Source: Candidatus Ornithospirochaeta stercorigallinarum
Lineage (GTDB): Bacteria > Spirochaetota > Spirochaetia > Sphaerochaetales > Sphaerochaetaceae
Direction of reading: 5' to 3'
Length of the DNA stretch: 40,526 nt
Assembly (NCBI GenBank): GCA_018711525.1
Contig: DVIF01000072.1
Location: 1 to 40,526 of the forward strand
Shown: one piece after another, positions 1 to 6,963 of the stretch
Layout: every line of letters starts with the position of its first letter
Position numbering within the stretch: the first letter of the stretch is position 1
The notes under the pieces: generated by a model
What the model was told of the DNA's origin: nothing
Seen by the model: only the letters and a program-made list of their open reading frames with translations
The model's database searches: none
Position numbers and translations under genes: made by a program

Positions 1-1236
1 GCTTTCCCAAGAGGAAATGGAGGAAAGAATCCCGGCATCCTCCCTCATGCGGTAATAACCGCCGGGCTGAAGCATGTCGGTAGCAACAGTAATCGGTCTG
101 ATTCCAGTCTCGAAAAGCTCCTTTATGTTGAATGCGTTTGCACCACCTGAGTATGAGATAGGAAGCTTACCGTCGAACTCTTTAGAAAGCTTCAATGCAA
201 CAGAGAGCGAAATCGGCATCAAGGCACGACCGGACATGTACATCTCATCCCCTGGAAGAACTCCCTGATTGTTCACAGATCCAAGTGTGTTCGTAAGTTT
301 TACACCAAAACCTCTGCCGTCCTCCTTGGCCTTGGCGACAAGGCGTTTAAGCATCCCTATCGCATCGCTATACTGCAGGTCATGCTCGAAGCTCTCACGT
401 CTGAGCGTAAGATAATCATATCCAAGACCATCAAGAATTCCACGCACATCCTCATAGCCCAAAAGAGTAGGATTGAGCTTGATGAAGGTATCGAGTCCTT
501 TCTCATCAAGCATATAGCTTGCAATGGCTTCAATCTCTGCAGGAGGACAGCCATGCATCGTCGACAATGTCACAGAAGGAGAGATGTTGGCGCTGATTTT
601 ATCGATATTCTTTATTACATCTGCTTCTTTTCCCTCATAGATGGTACCTGAGAATATATCATCCTCCATCATCGCCTTAAGAGATGCCTTGTACTCCTCG
701 AAAAGACCACTCTTCTCTGCATCCATCATCTGGGAGATGAAAGCATCCATCCTCTCACTCTTTATGCCCTCAAGGTTATAGCCTACCGACATGTTGAAGA
801 TGAACCCGGGCTCCTTCCAATTGTCATGTGTTACGATATCCAGGACATGCACGATGAACCATGCCTTCAGATATTCATCAAATGCCTTCTCAAGGCTTAG
901 TTCTGTAGACCACTCCGTGTTATACCCCTCATCCCTGGCATCGATACAGGGTTTTGCAATCTCAAGGGAGTCCATAATCTGAACCGTCTTGAGCTCTATG
1001 AATCTTGCACCCACGAGATAACTTGTGATGATATTCTGAGCAAGCTGGGTATGGGGACCAGCGGCAGGTCCAAGAGGTGTTCTTGCACTCTGATTGAAGA
1101 CTCTTATATTCTTTTTCTCATCATCGGAGAAAAACATCTCCTTCTTAATGTTGAATATGCTCCCCTGGTTACGGAGCTCTCCTGTAATCCTCTCGAGAAG
1201 TTCCTCAAAAGGTACGACTCTCATTATATCTGCCAT
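1..1236 (-). CDS. ygfK: YgfK-type oxidoreductase, N-terminal 412 residues (C-terminus outside window)
   Basis: The reading frame is open from the ATG at 1236 to the window edge, so the C-terminal part of a protein that is usually about 1,000 residues is missing. The N-terminus closely follows YgfK as I know it: an MADIMR start, the GPAAGPHTQLAQN block (about residue 55), ELKTVQIMD, CIDARDEGYNTEWS, FNMSVGYNLEGIK, then the flavin-barrel part with KLTNTLG, PGDEMYMSGRAL and ISYSGGANAFN. YgfK is annotated as a putative selenate reductase subunit; its gene sits in purine and selenium-linked clusters with ssnA, hydA and xdhD and is now tied to anaerobic urate/purine breakdown. The enzyme resembles dihydropyrimidine dehydrogenase/glutamate synthase small-subunit flavoproteins. 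A Shine-Dalgarno (AGGAG) lies 8 nt before the ATG. The actual reaction is not established. Confidence 0.9.
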   Translation of the reverse strand, partial: MADIMRVVPFEELLERITGELRNQGSIFNIKKEMFFSDDEKKNIRVFNQSARTPLGPAAGPHTQLAQNIITSYLVGARFIELKTVQIMDSLEIAKPCIDARDEGYNTEWSTELSLEKAFDEYLKAWFIVHVLDIVTHDNWKEPGFIFNMSVGYNLEGIKSERMDAFISQMMDAEKSGLFEEYKASLKAMMEDDIFSGTIYEGKEADVIKNIDKISANISPSVTLSTMHGCPPAEIEAIASYMLDEKGLDTFIKLNPTLLGYEDVRGILDGLGYDYLTLRRESFEHDLQYSDAIGMLKRLVAKAKEDGRGFGVKLTNTLGSVNNQGVLPGDEMYMSGRALMPISLSVALKLSKEFDGKLPISYSGGANAFNIKELFETGIRPITVATDMLQPGGYYRMREDAGILSSISSWES

Positions 1237-1258
1237 TGGTCTTCTCCTATCTATTTAA

Positions 1259-1286
1259 ATTCTACCTTATCTAAGTGAAGTGTCAA
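1259..1286 (-). promoter_or_regulatory. Promoter of ygfK
   Basis: On the minus strand a perfect -35 TTGACA (1281-1286) is followed after 16 nt by TAGAAT (1259-1264). The predicted start near 1252 gives a leader of about 15 nt that contains only the Shine-Dalgarno sequence, so there is no room for a riboswitch. Confidence 0.6.
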
Positions 1287-1424
1287 TCAAAATATCGCAA
1301 CAAAGTGCAACATGAGAGAGGCGGTTTTAAACCCGTTTGAATTCTATTCTTCTGCAAGCACTTGCTTCATATGCATTATCAAATCTATGGTAAAAATAAT
1401 CTGTTTTTCTAAAATTTTACCAGT

Positions 1425-1547
1425 TTAGTTAATGAGATATAGTTCCATATATCGATGAACTATCTCACCAGCCTCGCCTATCCAGTTGTTTCCAAAGCTA
1501 GAGGAAAGCATGTTGCCATGTTCAAACGCCATCAGCTCTGCAGCCAT
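1425..1547 (-). other. Possible 40-residue ORF or gene remnant in the ygfK-DUF3800 gap
   Basis: The gap from 1237 to about 1600 has no long ORF. Within it the minus strand reads from an ATG at 1547 as a coherent 40-residue peptide (MAAELMAFEHG ... GEIVHRYMELYLIN) ending in TAA at 1425. A weak GAGAG lies just upstream and an in-frame TGA precedes it closely. I recognise no family. Its amphipathic end looks like a protein C-terminus, so a decayed gene fragment is as likely as a real small gene. The end overlaps a bulged inverted repeat (1434-1445 with 1457-1466). Confidence 0.25.
1434..1466. repeat. Inverted repeat with a 2-nt bulge
   Basis: The arms are GAGATATAGTTC (1434-1445) and GAACTATCTC (1457-1466), pairing over 10 bp with a TA bulge and an 11-nt loop. 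There is no T-run on either side, so it is not a standard terminator. It lies next to the accessory patch and could be a relic of an insertion. Apart from this, the small ORF and the ygfK promoter, I see nothing in 1237-1565. Confidence 0.4.
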
Positions 1548-1568
1548 GAGACTCTCTCATAATATCAA

Positions 1569-1598
1569 TTGTCTTTTTTTTGCAATCTCGAGTATATT
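1569..1598 (+). promoter_or_regulatory. Promoter of the DUF3800 leader RNA
   Basis: TTGTCT (1569-1574), an 18-nt spacer, then TATATT (1593-1598). The predicted start near 1605 coincides with the beginning of the structured leader, which supports transcription of the RNA as a unit with the DUF3800 gene. Confidence 0.4.
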
Positions 1599-1604
1599 GT
1601 AATT

Positions 1605-1720
1605 AAGTCGGGGAGGCATCCAGCCTACTCTGGATGAAGAACCGAACAGGGCACTTTAAATGCAGTCGCCTGACCAGACGCCGAAGGAAGCCTTCGGCAA
1701 TTTTTTATCAGGGGCTGTCA
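1605..1720 (+). ncRNA. Structured leader RNA upstream of DUF3800 gene (DUF3800-type motif candidate)
   Basis: Seen directly: a perfect 7-bp hairpin CATCCAG/CTGGATG (1617-1623 with 1630-1636), a purine-rich single-stranded stretch with GAACCGAACAGGG, and a perfect 8-bp hairpin GCCGAAGG/CCTTCGGC (1680-1687 with 1691-1698) followed by a run of six T. The Shine-Dalgarno CAGGGG (1709-1714) and the DUF3800 ATG at 1721 come right after the T-run. The last hairpin therefore looks like an intrinsic terminator or attenuator in front of the gene. Several conserved RNA motifs named after DUF3800 genes have been described from comparative genomics. I believe this is one, but cannot say which class; a covariance-model search would decide. 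Confidence 0.5.
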
Positions 1721-1883
1721 ATGAATACGCTTTCCATAATGATTGATGAGACTGGCAATTTCAATATGGATCATTACTCATCTCCCTATTATTGTCTAAC
1801 AATGGTTTTTCATGACCAAGATGATGATATCACAGAGAATATTGCCCTTTTTAATGATCTTCTTATTCGTAACGGTTTTTCCG
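1721..1883 (+). pseudogene. DUF3800 protein, truncated to its first 54 codons
   Basis: The peptide opens MNTLSIMIDETGNF and continues with SSPYYCLTMVFHDQ and DITENI, the hallmark start of DUF3800 proteins: an Asp-rich RNase H-like strand, IDESG in most members and IDETG here. Full DUF3800 proteins run to about 200-250 residues. After RNGF near codon 54 the expected histidine/glycine-rich block (H-x-GP-x-x-R-x-E) never appears. The frame then drifts through unrelated residues to a stop at 2029, crossing the 3' end of the convergent ATPase gene. I place the break near 1883. The tract 1884-1937 matches neither gene; on the minus strand it reads as a short coherent peptide. The likely story is loss or replacement of the 3' part when the ATPase gene arrived. 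Start at 1721 chosen for the Shine-Dalgarno. Confidence 0.6.
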
Positions 1884-1937
1884 TATCGTCGAAAATCTTG
1901 AATTCTTCCAGTCCTTTGACACACAGATCCTGTATTT

Positions 1938-3221
1938 TCACAGCATACTTTTATTCAACAGAAAGTCAAATAACGGAACAAACTGTATACCTTGCTCATT
2001 CTGCCATGGCTTGTAGTTTCCACCTGTAACAACAATCTTTTTAAATGAATCGGGAATACTATTCAACGAAGCCAGTTCCTGTTGCATTTTCTTATCATCT
2101 GTAATTGCTAGAGCTGATTGAATATAAACCTTTGTGTTGGGACCATTAACAACAAAATCAACTTCAAACTGCCTTCTTTCATGCTTTCCTTCAATTGTTA
2201 CATCTTTCACAACTACCCCAGTATCAACACTTAGGCCTCTGCCAATCAGTTCGTTGAAAATCACATTCTCCATGATATGGCTCTCTTCCTGCTGCCTAAA
2301 ATTCAGCAGGGCATTCCTTAGTCCAACATCCGTATAATAATACTTATTCTGGGATGAAATATATCTACGGCCTTTTACATCGTAACGCTCGGACTTACTT
2401 ACAATGAAAGCTTCTTCAAGATATCCAATGTATTTCTTTATAGTCGGTTCTGTTATCCCTTTTTCTTTGTTTGAAATGAATGTATCTGATATCCTTTTTG
2501 GATTTACAGGAGAGCCGATGGAAGATGCAAGAACCTTCATAAGTTCCTCAATTCTTGAATCGGTTTTAAGGGCGTTGCGTTCAACTAAGTCAGCAAGGTA
2601 GGTCTTCTTATTGAGGGATTTCAGATAATTCATCTTATTGATATCGCCCCTCTCTTCCAATACATGAGGAAGTCCACCGAAAAATATATACTCTCTCCAC
2701 GCATCATATTTATCAAGAGAAGAAGCATGATAATACTCAGAAAATGATAGCGGAGCAATATATATGTCATCTCCCCTATCTCGGAATTCCGTACGTATGT
2801 CACTTGAAAGAAATTTTGAATTGCTGCCTGTGATATATATTTCCGCATTACCTTTTCTGAGAAGACCACTAAGAATACCATACAATCTGATCGGCTTATC
2901 TTTATCAGCCATCTCTTCCTTACTTATAGCAAATTGAGCTTCGTCAATAAATATGAAATACTGCTTATCAGAAGCAGTCATATGCTGCCTTATATAGTCT
3001 TTGAGGTTATCTGGATTACGAAGTTCACTGTAATCATCATCGTCAAGAGGAATCTTTATAATGCAGTCTTCATCAGTTCCATGAGTTAAAAGATAATCAG
3101 AAAAGAGATTGAAAAGCAGATAGGATTTTCCACACCTTCTTATACCGGTAATGACCTTAATCATACCATTTCCTATCTTAGATATAAGTCTGTCCATGTA
3201 TTCCGGCCTATCAATTACCAT
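1938..3221 (-). CDS. AAA family ATPase with DUF4143 domain
   Basis: A 427-residue protein of the common ExeA-like/DUF4143 ATPase group. An N-terminal AAA_14 domain has Walker A GIRRCGKS (about residue 30) and Walker B YFIFIDEAQF (about 90), with a sensor/arginine region TGSNSKFLSS and RDRGDD. The C-terminal half is the DUF4143 part, with a restriction-like FEVDFVV core near residue 350. These ATPases are scattered, often transferred genes of unknown function; some sit in toxin or defence islands. The gene is visibly more AT-rich than its neighbours. It ends inside the region where the DUF3800 gene should continue. ATG at 3221 is preferred over GTG at 3227 because GGAG then lies at 5-nt spacing. 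Confidence 0.85.
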   Translation of the reverse strand: MVIDRPEYMDRLISKIGNGMIKVITGIRRCGKSYLLFNLFSDYLLTHGTDEDCIIKIPLDDDDYSELRNPDNLKDYIRQHMTASDKQYFIFIDEAQFAISKEEMADKDKPIRLYGILSGLLRKGNAEIYITGSNSKFLSSDIRTEFRDRGDDIYIAPLSFSEYYHASSLDKYDAWREYIFFGGLPHVLEERGDINKMNYLKSLNKKTYLADLVERNALKTDSRIEELMKVLASSIGSPVNPKRISDTFISNKEKGITEPTIKKYIGYLEEAFIVSKSERYDVKGRRYISSQNKYYYTDVGLRNALLNFRQQEESHIMENVIFNELIGRGLSVDTGVVVKDVTIEGKHERRQFEVDFVVNGPNTKVYIQSALAITDDKKMQQELASLNSIPDSFKKIVVTGGNYKPWQNEQGIQFVPLFDFLLNKSML

Positions 3222-3330
3222 ATTCACTCCATTTTATATTTTTTGAATTTTTACAATTTTTATAAAATACAATGCAACCGTTTTCGTTTGAAATTGTTAT
3301 ATATGGAAAATTTACCAGATTAGACTTATT

Positions 3331-4653
3331 TTACTTTGAGTTTTCCGTCTTTTCATCTTCCTTTGGAAGGATGAGGTTCATTATGATCGCCACAATAGTT
3401 GCAAGCACTACAGGAGAGGAAGCGAACACCATTGTCACCCATGAAGGGAAGCGTGAAAGAGATTCACTTACAAGGCTTACACCCATTCCAAGTGCAGCAG
3501 AAAGTCCTACTATGGATGTGTTGCGGTAGCTCATAGGCTGCATTGCCACAAGCTTCATACCTGTCATTGCGATTGAGGCGAAGACACTTACCGTAGCACC
3601 GCCGAGCACACACTGGGGAATTGTTGTTAAAAGTGCCGAGAATTTTGGAACAAGCCCTGCGAGAAGCAGCATGAGAGCGGTAAGAGCAAGTACTTTCCTA
3701 TTAACGACCTTTGTTGATGACACTATTCCGACATTCTGGGAATATGTGGCATTCGGCAGTCCTCCAAAGAGTGCAGAGATTGTATTTGACAGCCCGAATC
3801 CTATTATTCCACCCCTCAGCTCATCTCCTTCAGGCTCCCTGTCCATGCCTCCTATGGTGGTTGCCGACATATCCCCTATCGCCTGTACTGCGTTTATCGC
3901 AAAGAGCACGGAGATCGCCAAAATCGAAGAGAACTCGAATTCAATTCCAAAGGGGGCAGGACGTGGAAGAGAGAAGAGTCCCGCATCCCCTACTGCACTT
4001 AGATTGACCATACCGAAGAAAGATGAGACGATATACCCGAAGACTATTCCAAGCAGTATTGATGCAAGCTTCAGCATCCCCTTCCCAAAATGGTTTAAGA
4101 GTGTAACCACAGAGAGTGTGATGATGGAGACAAGCCAGTTCTGCCAGCTTCCGAAATCAGGATTCCCGCTTCCTCCCGCCATATATGTTATGGCTGTAGG
4201 ATAGAGAGAAAGCCCTATCGTGAATACGACAGTCCCTGTTATCAGTGGTGGGAAAAGGCGTTGCAGGCGTTTTGCGAATATTCCTATCACCACTGCAACC
4301 AAGCCCCCTATAAGCTGAGCACCGAAGATATGCGCGATTGAAAAGGATGTGGTGATGCTCTGCATGGTAGCTAGATAAGCAAAACTTACTCCCATTATCA
4401 AGGGAAGTCTTGCTCCACAGATGCTCTTTATGCCGAAGAGCTGCAGGAGAGTTGAGATGGCGGCACACACAAGAGATGATTGTATCAACAGTATTCTTGA
4501 TGAGCTATCAAGCCCTGCGACAGTGGAGATTATGATCGCGGGGGTGACACAGCCGACAATCATGGCGACAAGATGCTGCAGCGCCATAGGAAATGAATAT
4601 CTTAAAGATGGAAGCTTCCCATCCATCTCGAACAGCAGTTTTCTATTACTCAT
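3331..4653 (-). CDS. NCS2 (nucleobase:cation symporter-2) family permease
   Basis: A 440-residue, very hydrophobic inner-membrane protein with about 12-14 predicted spans. It carries the nucleobase-ascorbate transporter signature QNVGIVSSTK (about residue 320) and the conserved AIGDMSATT segment about 50 residues before it. Family members import xanthine, urate or uracil with protons or sodium; the specificity here cannot be read from the sequence. ygfK two genes upstream makes a purine substrate attractive. An in-frame ATG at 4695 adds 14 residues and has GAGGG 7 nt upstream. I prefer ATG 4653 because an extended -10 box ends 7 nt before it and because the polar family-like N-terminus begins there. 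It diverges from the DUF3320-like gene. No purine riboswitch precedes it. Confidence 0.85.
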   Translation of the reverse strand: MSNRKLLFEMDGKLPSLRYSFPMALQHLVAMIVGCVTPAIIISTVAGLDSSSRILLIQSSLVCAAISTLLQLFGIKSICGARLPLIMGVSFAYLATMQSITTSFSIAHIFGAQLIGGLVAVVIGIFAKRLQRLFPPLITGTVVFTIGLSLYPTAITYMAGGSGNPDFGSWQNWLVSIITLSVVTLLNHFGKGMLKLASILLGIVFGYIVSSFFGMVNLSAVGDAGLFSLPRPAPFGIEFEFSSILAISVLFAINAVQAIGDMSATTIGGMDREPEGDELRGGIIGFGLSNTISALFGGLPNATYSQNVGIVSSTKVVNRKVLALTALMLLLAGLVPKFSALLTTIPQCVLGGATVSVFASIAMTGMKLVAMQPMSYRNTSIVGLSAALGMGVSLVSESLSRFPSWVTMVFASSPVVLATIVAIIMNLILPKEDEKTENSK

Positions 4654-4660
4654 AGAGGAG

Positions 4661-4669
4661 AGTATATCA
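4661..4669 (-). promoter_or_regulatory. Extended -10 promoter of the NCS2 permease, leaderless arrangement
   Basis: The minus strand reads TGATATACT, a perfect TGn-TATACT extended -10. Its last base (4661) is separated by only 7 nt from the ATG at 4653, so the transcript should begin at or next to the start codon. No Shine-Dalgarno sequence lies between. Confidence 0.45.
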
Positions 4670-4699
4670 TGATTAGTCCAAAAGCTGTGAAACATTAAC

Positions 4700-4728
4700 T
4701 TGCCCTCTCAATAATTCAGAGGTAAACT
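4700..4728 (+). promoter_or_regulatory. Promoter of the DUF3320-like gene, leaderless arrangement
   Basis: TTGCCC (4700-4705), a 17-nt spacer and TAAACT (4723-4728). Only 6 nt separate the -10 from the ATG at 4735. The boxes match the consensus moderately (4/6 each). A 5-bp inverted repeat CCTCT/AGAGG (4704-4708 with 4718-4722) fills the spacer. Confidence 0.35.
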
Positions 4729-4734
4729 ATTTCC

Positions 4735-5340
4735 ATGATTGAAAAAAGAGCATATGAAAAGGCTGTATTCGATATAATCGAAGCAGACTCTGAAGACTTT
4801 CTGAAAGGCGCATACAAGGATGAAGCCAAAGAGAGGATCCTCAAAATCATCGAGATAGAGGCTCCGATCACAGAAGCTCTTCTTTCAAAAAGGCTAATAA
4901 ACAGCTTCTCCATCAAACGTCTCGGCTCGAGCCTTTCCGAATACTTTGACAGCCTCATGAAAGAACTTGATGAGGAAGGGAAGCTCACGAGCACTCTCAC
5001 CGCAGGAGAGAAGGTCTATTACAATGGAAGTGCTGTGACCTTCTTCCGCCCCACCCCTGACAATCCTGAAGAGATCAGATACTCCTATCAGATTCCAGTA
5101 GAGGAGGCACTCAATGCCATCATCTATATATTCGAGACGAGAGGAAGGAAATTCCTGAAGAAAGACCTTCTCTCAGAGTTCTCAAAAGAACTGGAATACC
5201 AGAGGAAAGGAAGCCAGGTGGTATCATTGTTCAACAAGGCGTTCGAGGAGGGGAAAAAGAAAGGCATCATAATGAAGAACAGCAGTGGGAAGTTTTTTGT
5301 TTCCTCCGATAAAAATACAGAAATACAGGAAACAGAGTGA
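4735..5340 (+). CDS. Stand-alone DUF3320-like protein
   Basis: A soluble, charged protein of 201 residues with no signal peptide or membrane span. I recognise the pattern of DUF3320, normally the C-terminal module of large DUF4011/superfamily-1 helicase-like proteins: an IIEIEAPITEALLSKRLIN helix block (about residues 40-58), KRLGSSLSEYFDSLM, a strand with TAGEKVYYNG, FFRPTPDNPEEIR and the PVEEALNAIIYIFE helix (about 123-136). The first two blocks resemble a winged-helix-like DNA-binding fold. Here the module is free, with no helicase beside it. Function unknown. The assignment rests on remembered sequence pattern and needs a profile search. A terminator follows the gene, so it is monocistronic. 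Confidence 0.6.
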   Translation: MIEKRAYEKAVFDIIEADSEDFLKGAYKDEAKERILKIIEIEAPITEALLSKRLINSFSIKRLGSSLSEYFDSLMKELDEEGKLTSTLTAGEKVYYNGSAVTFFRPTPDNPEEIRYSYQIPVEEALNAIIYIFETRGRKFLKKDLLSEFSKELEYQRKGSQVVSLFNKAFEEGKKKGIIMKNSSGKFFVSSDKNTEIQETE

Positions 5341-5371
5341 TAAAATTTACATTTCACGCATTTTATTCCCC

Positions 5372-5400
5372 TGGAAAATATCATTTCCATCTTTTTCTTT
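5372..5400 (+). terminator. Intrinsic terminator after the DUF3320-like gene
   Basis: Perfect 6-bp stem TGGAAA/TTTCCA (5372-5377 with 5384-5389), 6-nt loop, followed by TCTTTTTCTTT. Confidence 0.55.
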
Positions 5401-5425
5401 ACAAATGACCTTCATCAGCTATACT
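5398..5425 (+). promoter_or_regulatory. Promoter of the PLP-enzyme gene
   Basis: TTTACA (5398-5403, 5/6 to consensus), a 16-nt spacer and TATACT (5420-5425). The start should lie near 5432, with a leader of about 22 nt that holds the Shine-Dalgarno at 5441-5447. The -35 box overlaps the T-tail of the preceding terminator. Confidence 0.5.
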
Positions 5426-5453
5426 TAGATTGAAACAGAAAAAGGAGAAAAAT

Positions 5454-6917
5454 ATGCTGATCAACCTTGATGTAAAACCTGAAATCAGAAAAAAGAACAT
5501 CGCAAGATGCAAGGAAAAGGGAATCAAGCTTCCGACCTTCAAGGAGATGATTGATCCAAAGCTCATCAAAAAGGATGTACTGGATAAACTGAAGGTCACA
5601 GGACTATGGGATGTAGATCCTGTAAACCTCTATAGAATCAACTGGCACAACGAGAGAAAAGAGAAAGGAGGTCTCTTCTCTGGTGTAAACTATATTGAGA
5701 TTCCACATGAGATAACAGGAGTAAAGGCACGTGTCTTCGCCCTTGCCGGAAAGTTCTTCCCTTGTGGAGTCCACAAGGTAGGTGCTACATATTCCTGCCT
5801 CGCACCCGCACTTGTCACAGGAAACTTCGATGCCGTAGAGCAGCAGGCCGTATGGCCCAGCACAGGCAACTACTGCCGTGGTGGTGCATACAACTCGGCA
5901 CTCCTTGGATGCAAGAGCATCGCAATCCTTCCTGAGGATATGAGCCAGGAGAGGTTCAACTGGCTCAAGACCGTCGCAGGAGAGATCATCGCAACCCCTG
6001 GATGCGAATCAAACGTAAAGGAAATCTTCGATAAATGCCACGAGCTCAATGCTGAACGCGGCAACCATATCGTCATATTCAACCAGTTCGAACAGTTCGA
6101 GAACTACCTCTGGCATTATGAGGTGACGGGAGCTGCGATTCTTGAAGTGCTCAAGGATCTTGGAATAGCTGCAGATTCCGTAAAGGGTTATGTGTCGAGC
6201 ACAGGAAGTGGTGGAACTCTTGCAGCAGGAGACCATCTGAAAGAGGTATTCCCACATATCAAGATCGGAGCAGGAGAGGCTCTGCAGTGCCCTACCCTCC
6301 TTAGAAACGGATTCGGAGCCCACAGGATCGAGGGAATCGGAGACAAGCACGTCCCATGGATCCACAACGTAAGGAATACGGACATGGTCCTCTCGATTGA
6401 CGATCAGGACTGCATGGACACCTACCGTCTCTTCAACGAGAAGGAAGGACTTGAGTATCTGAAGAAACAGGGACTGAGCGACAAGCAGCTTGAAGACCTC
6501 TCGCTCTTCGGAATCTCAGGCATAGGCAACCTCCTTGGTGCGATTAAGATGGCGAAGTACTACGAGATGGATGAGGATGATGTTGTATTCACAATCCTTA
6601 CAGACAGCTCTGTCATGTATACTTCCCGTCTTAAAGAACTCACAGAGCAGCAGGGAGCCTTCAGCGAGATGGAAGCTGCGAAAGTCCACGCATCGGCACT
6701 CATGCATCAGGGAATCGACAATGCCCTCGAGCTCGGATACTACGACAGGCTCAGGATCCATAACCTCAAGTACTACACATGGGTCGAGCAGCAGGGCAAG
6801 ACCTATGAGGAGCTCAACAGGCAGTGGTACGACAAGAACTACTGGAAGGATATTCCAAAGCTTACAAGTAAGATCGATGAGCTTATCGAATCCTTCAATG
6901 CAGAGATAGATAAATAA
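5454..6917 (+). CDS. Fold-type II PLP-dependent enzyme, cysteine-synthase-like, substrate unknown
   Basis: A 487-residue protein of the tryptophan-synthase-beta/cysteine-synthase superfamily. The probable Schiff-base lysine is in CGVHKVGATY (about residue 110). The phosphate-binding loop is the unusual WPSTGNYCRGG (about 138-148) instead of TSGNTG, and the glycine-rich STGSGGTLAAG (about 250) binds the cofactor phosphate. HRIEGIGDKHVPW resembles the H-x-I-x-GIG segment of cysteine synthases. It is 150-180 residues longer than O-acetylserine sulfhydrylase, with extra N- and C-terminal parts. I know close relatives from spirochaetes and clostridia only as unassigned PLP proteins. The ATG at 5454 is preferred to an upstream TTG (5430) because AAAGGAG sits 6 nt before it. 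It is followed by thrC, with a hairpin between, so amino-acid metabolism is likely. Confidence 0.85.
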   Translation: MLINLDVKPEIRKKNIARCKEKGIKLPTFKEMIDPKLIKKDVLDKLKVTGLWDVDPVNLYRINWHNERKEKGGLFSGVNYIEIPHEITGVKARVFALAGKFFPCGVHKVGATYSCLAPALVTGNFDAVEQQAVWPSTGNYCRGGAYNSALLGCKSIAILPEDMSQERFNWLKTVAGEIIATPGCESNVKEIFDKCHELNAERGNHIVIFNQFEQFENYLWHYEVTGAAILEVLKDLGIAADSVKGYVSSTGSGGTLAAGDHLKEVFPHIKIGAGEALQCPTLLRNGFGAHRIEGIGDKHVPWIHNVRNTDMVLSIDDQDCMDTYRLFNEKEGLEYLKKQGLSDKQLEDLSLFGISGIGNLLGAIKMAKYYEMDEDDVVFTILTDSSVMYTSRLKELTEQQGAFSEMEAAKVHASALMHQGIDNALELGYYDRLRIHNLKYYTWVEQQGKTYEELNRQWYDKNYWKDIPKLTSKIDELIESFNAEIDK

Positions 6918-6923
6918 GATCTG

Positions 6924-6947
6924 ATGCCGGGGCTTCCCGGCATTCTT
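6924..6947 (+). terminator. Hairpin between the PLP enzyme and thrC, weak terminator
   Basis: Perfect 8-bp GC-rich stem ATGCCGGG/CCCGGCAT (6924-6931 with 6936-6943) with a GCTT loop, followed only by TCTT. The short T-tail suggests partial termination or a 3' stabilising hairpin rather than a full stop, allowing some read-through into thrC. Confidence 0.45.
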
Positions 6948-6963
6948 AAAAAAGGAAGAAATT

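Noticed and set aside
1316-1345. GGTTTTAAACC palindrome as an operator
   Set aside because: It is short, AT-rich and not placed on any recognised promoter.
1634-1720. 29-codon N-terminal extension of the DUF3800 frame
   Set aside because: It runs through the leader RNA hairpins, has no homology, and ATG 1721 has a good Shine-Dalgarno.
3671-4204. Long plus-strand ORF of 177 codons opposite the NCS2 permease
   Set aside because: It is an antisense shadow of a membrane-protein gene, low in complexity and without start signals.
4654-4734. Purine riboswitch before the NCS2 permease
   Set aside because: The divergent intergenic region is only 81 bp and both promoters lie at the start codons.
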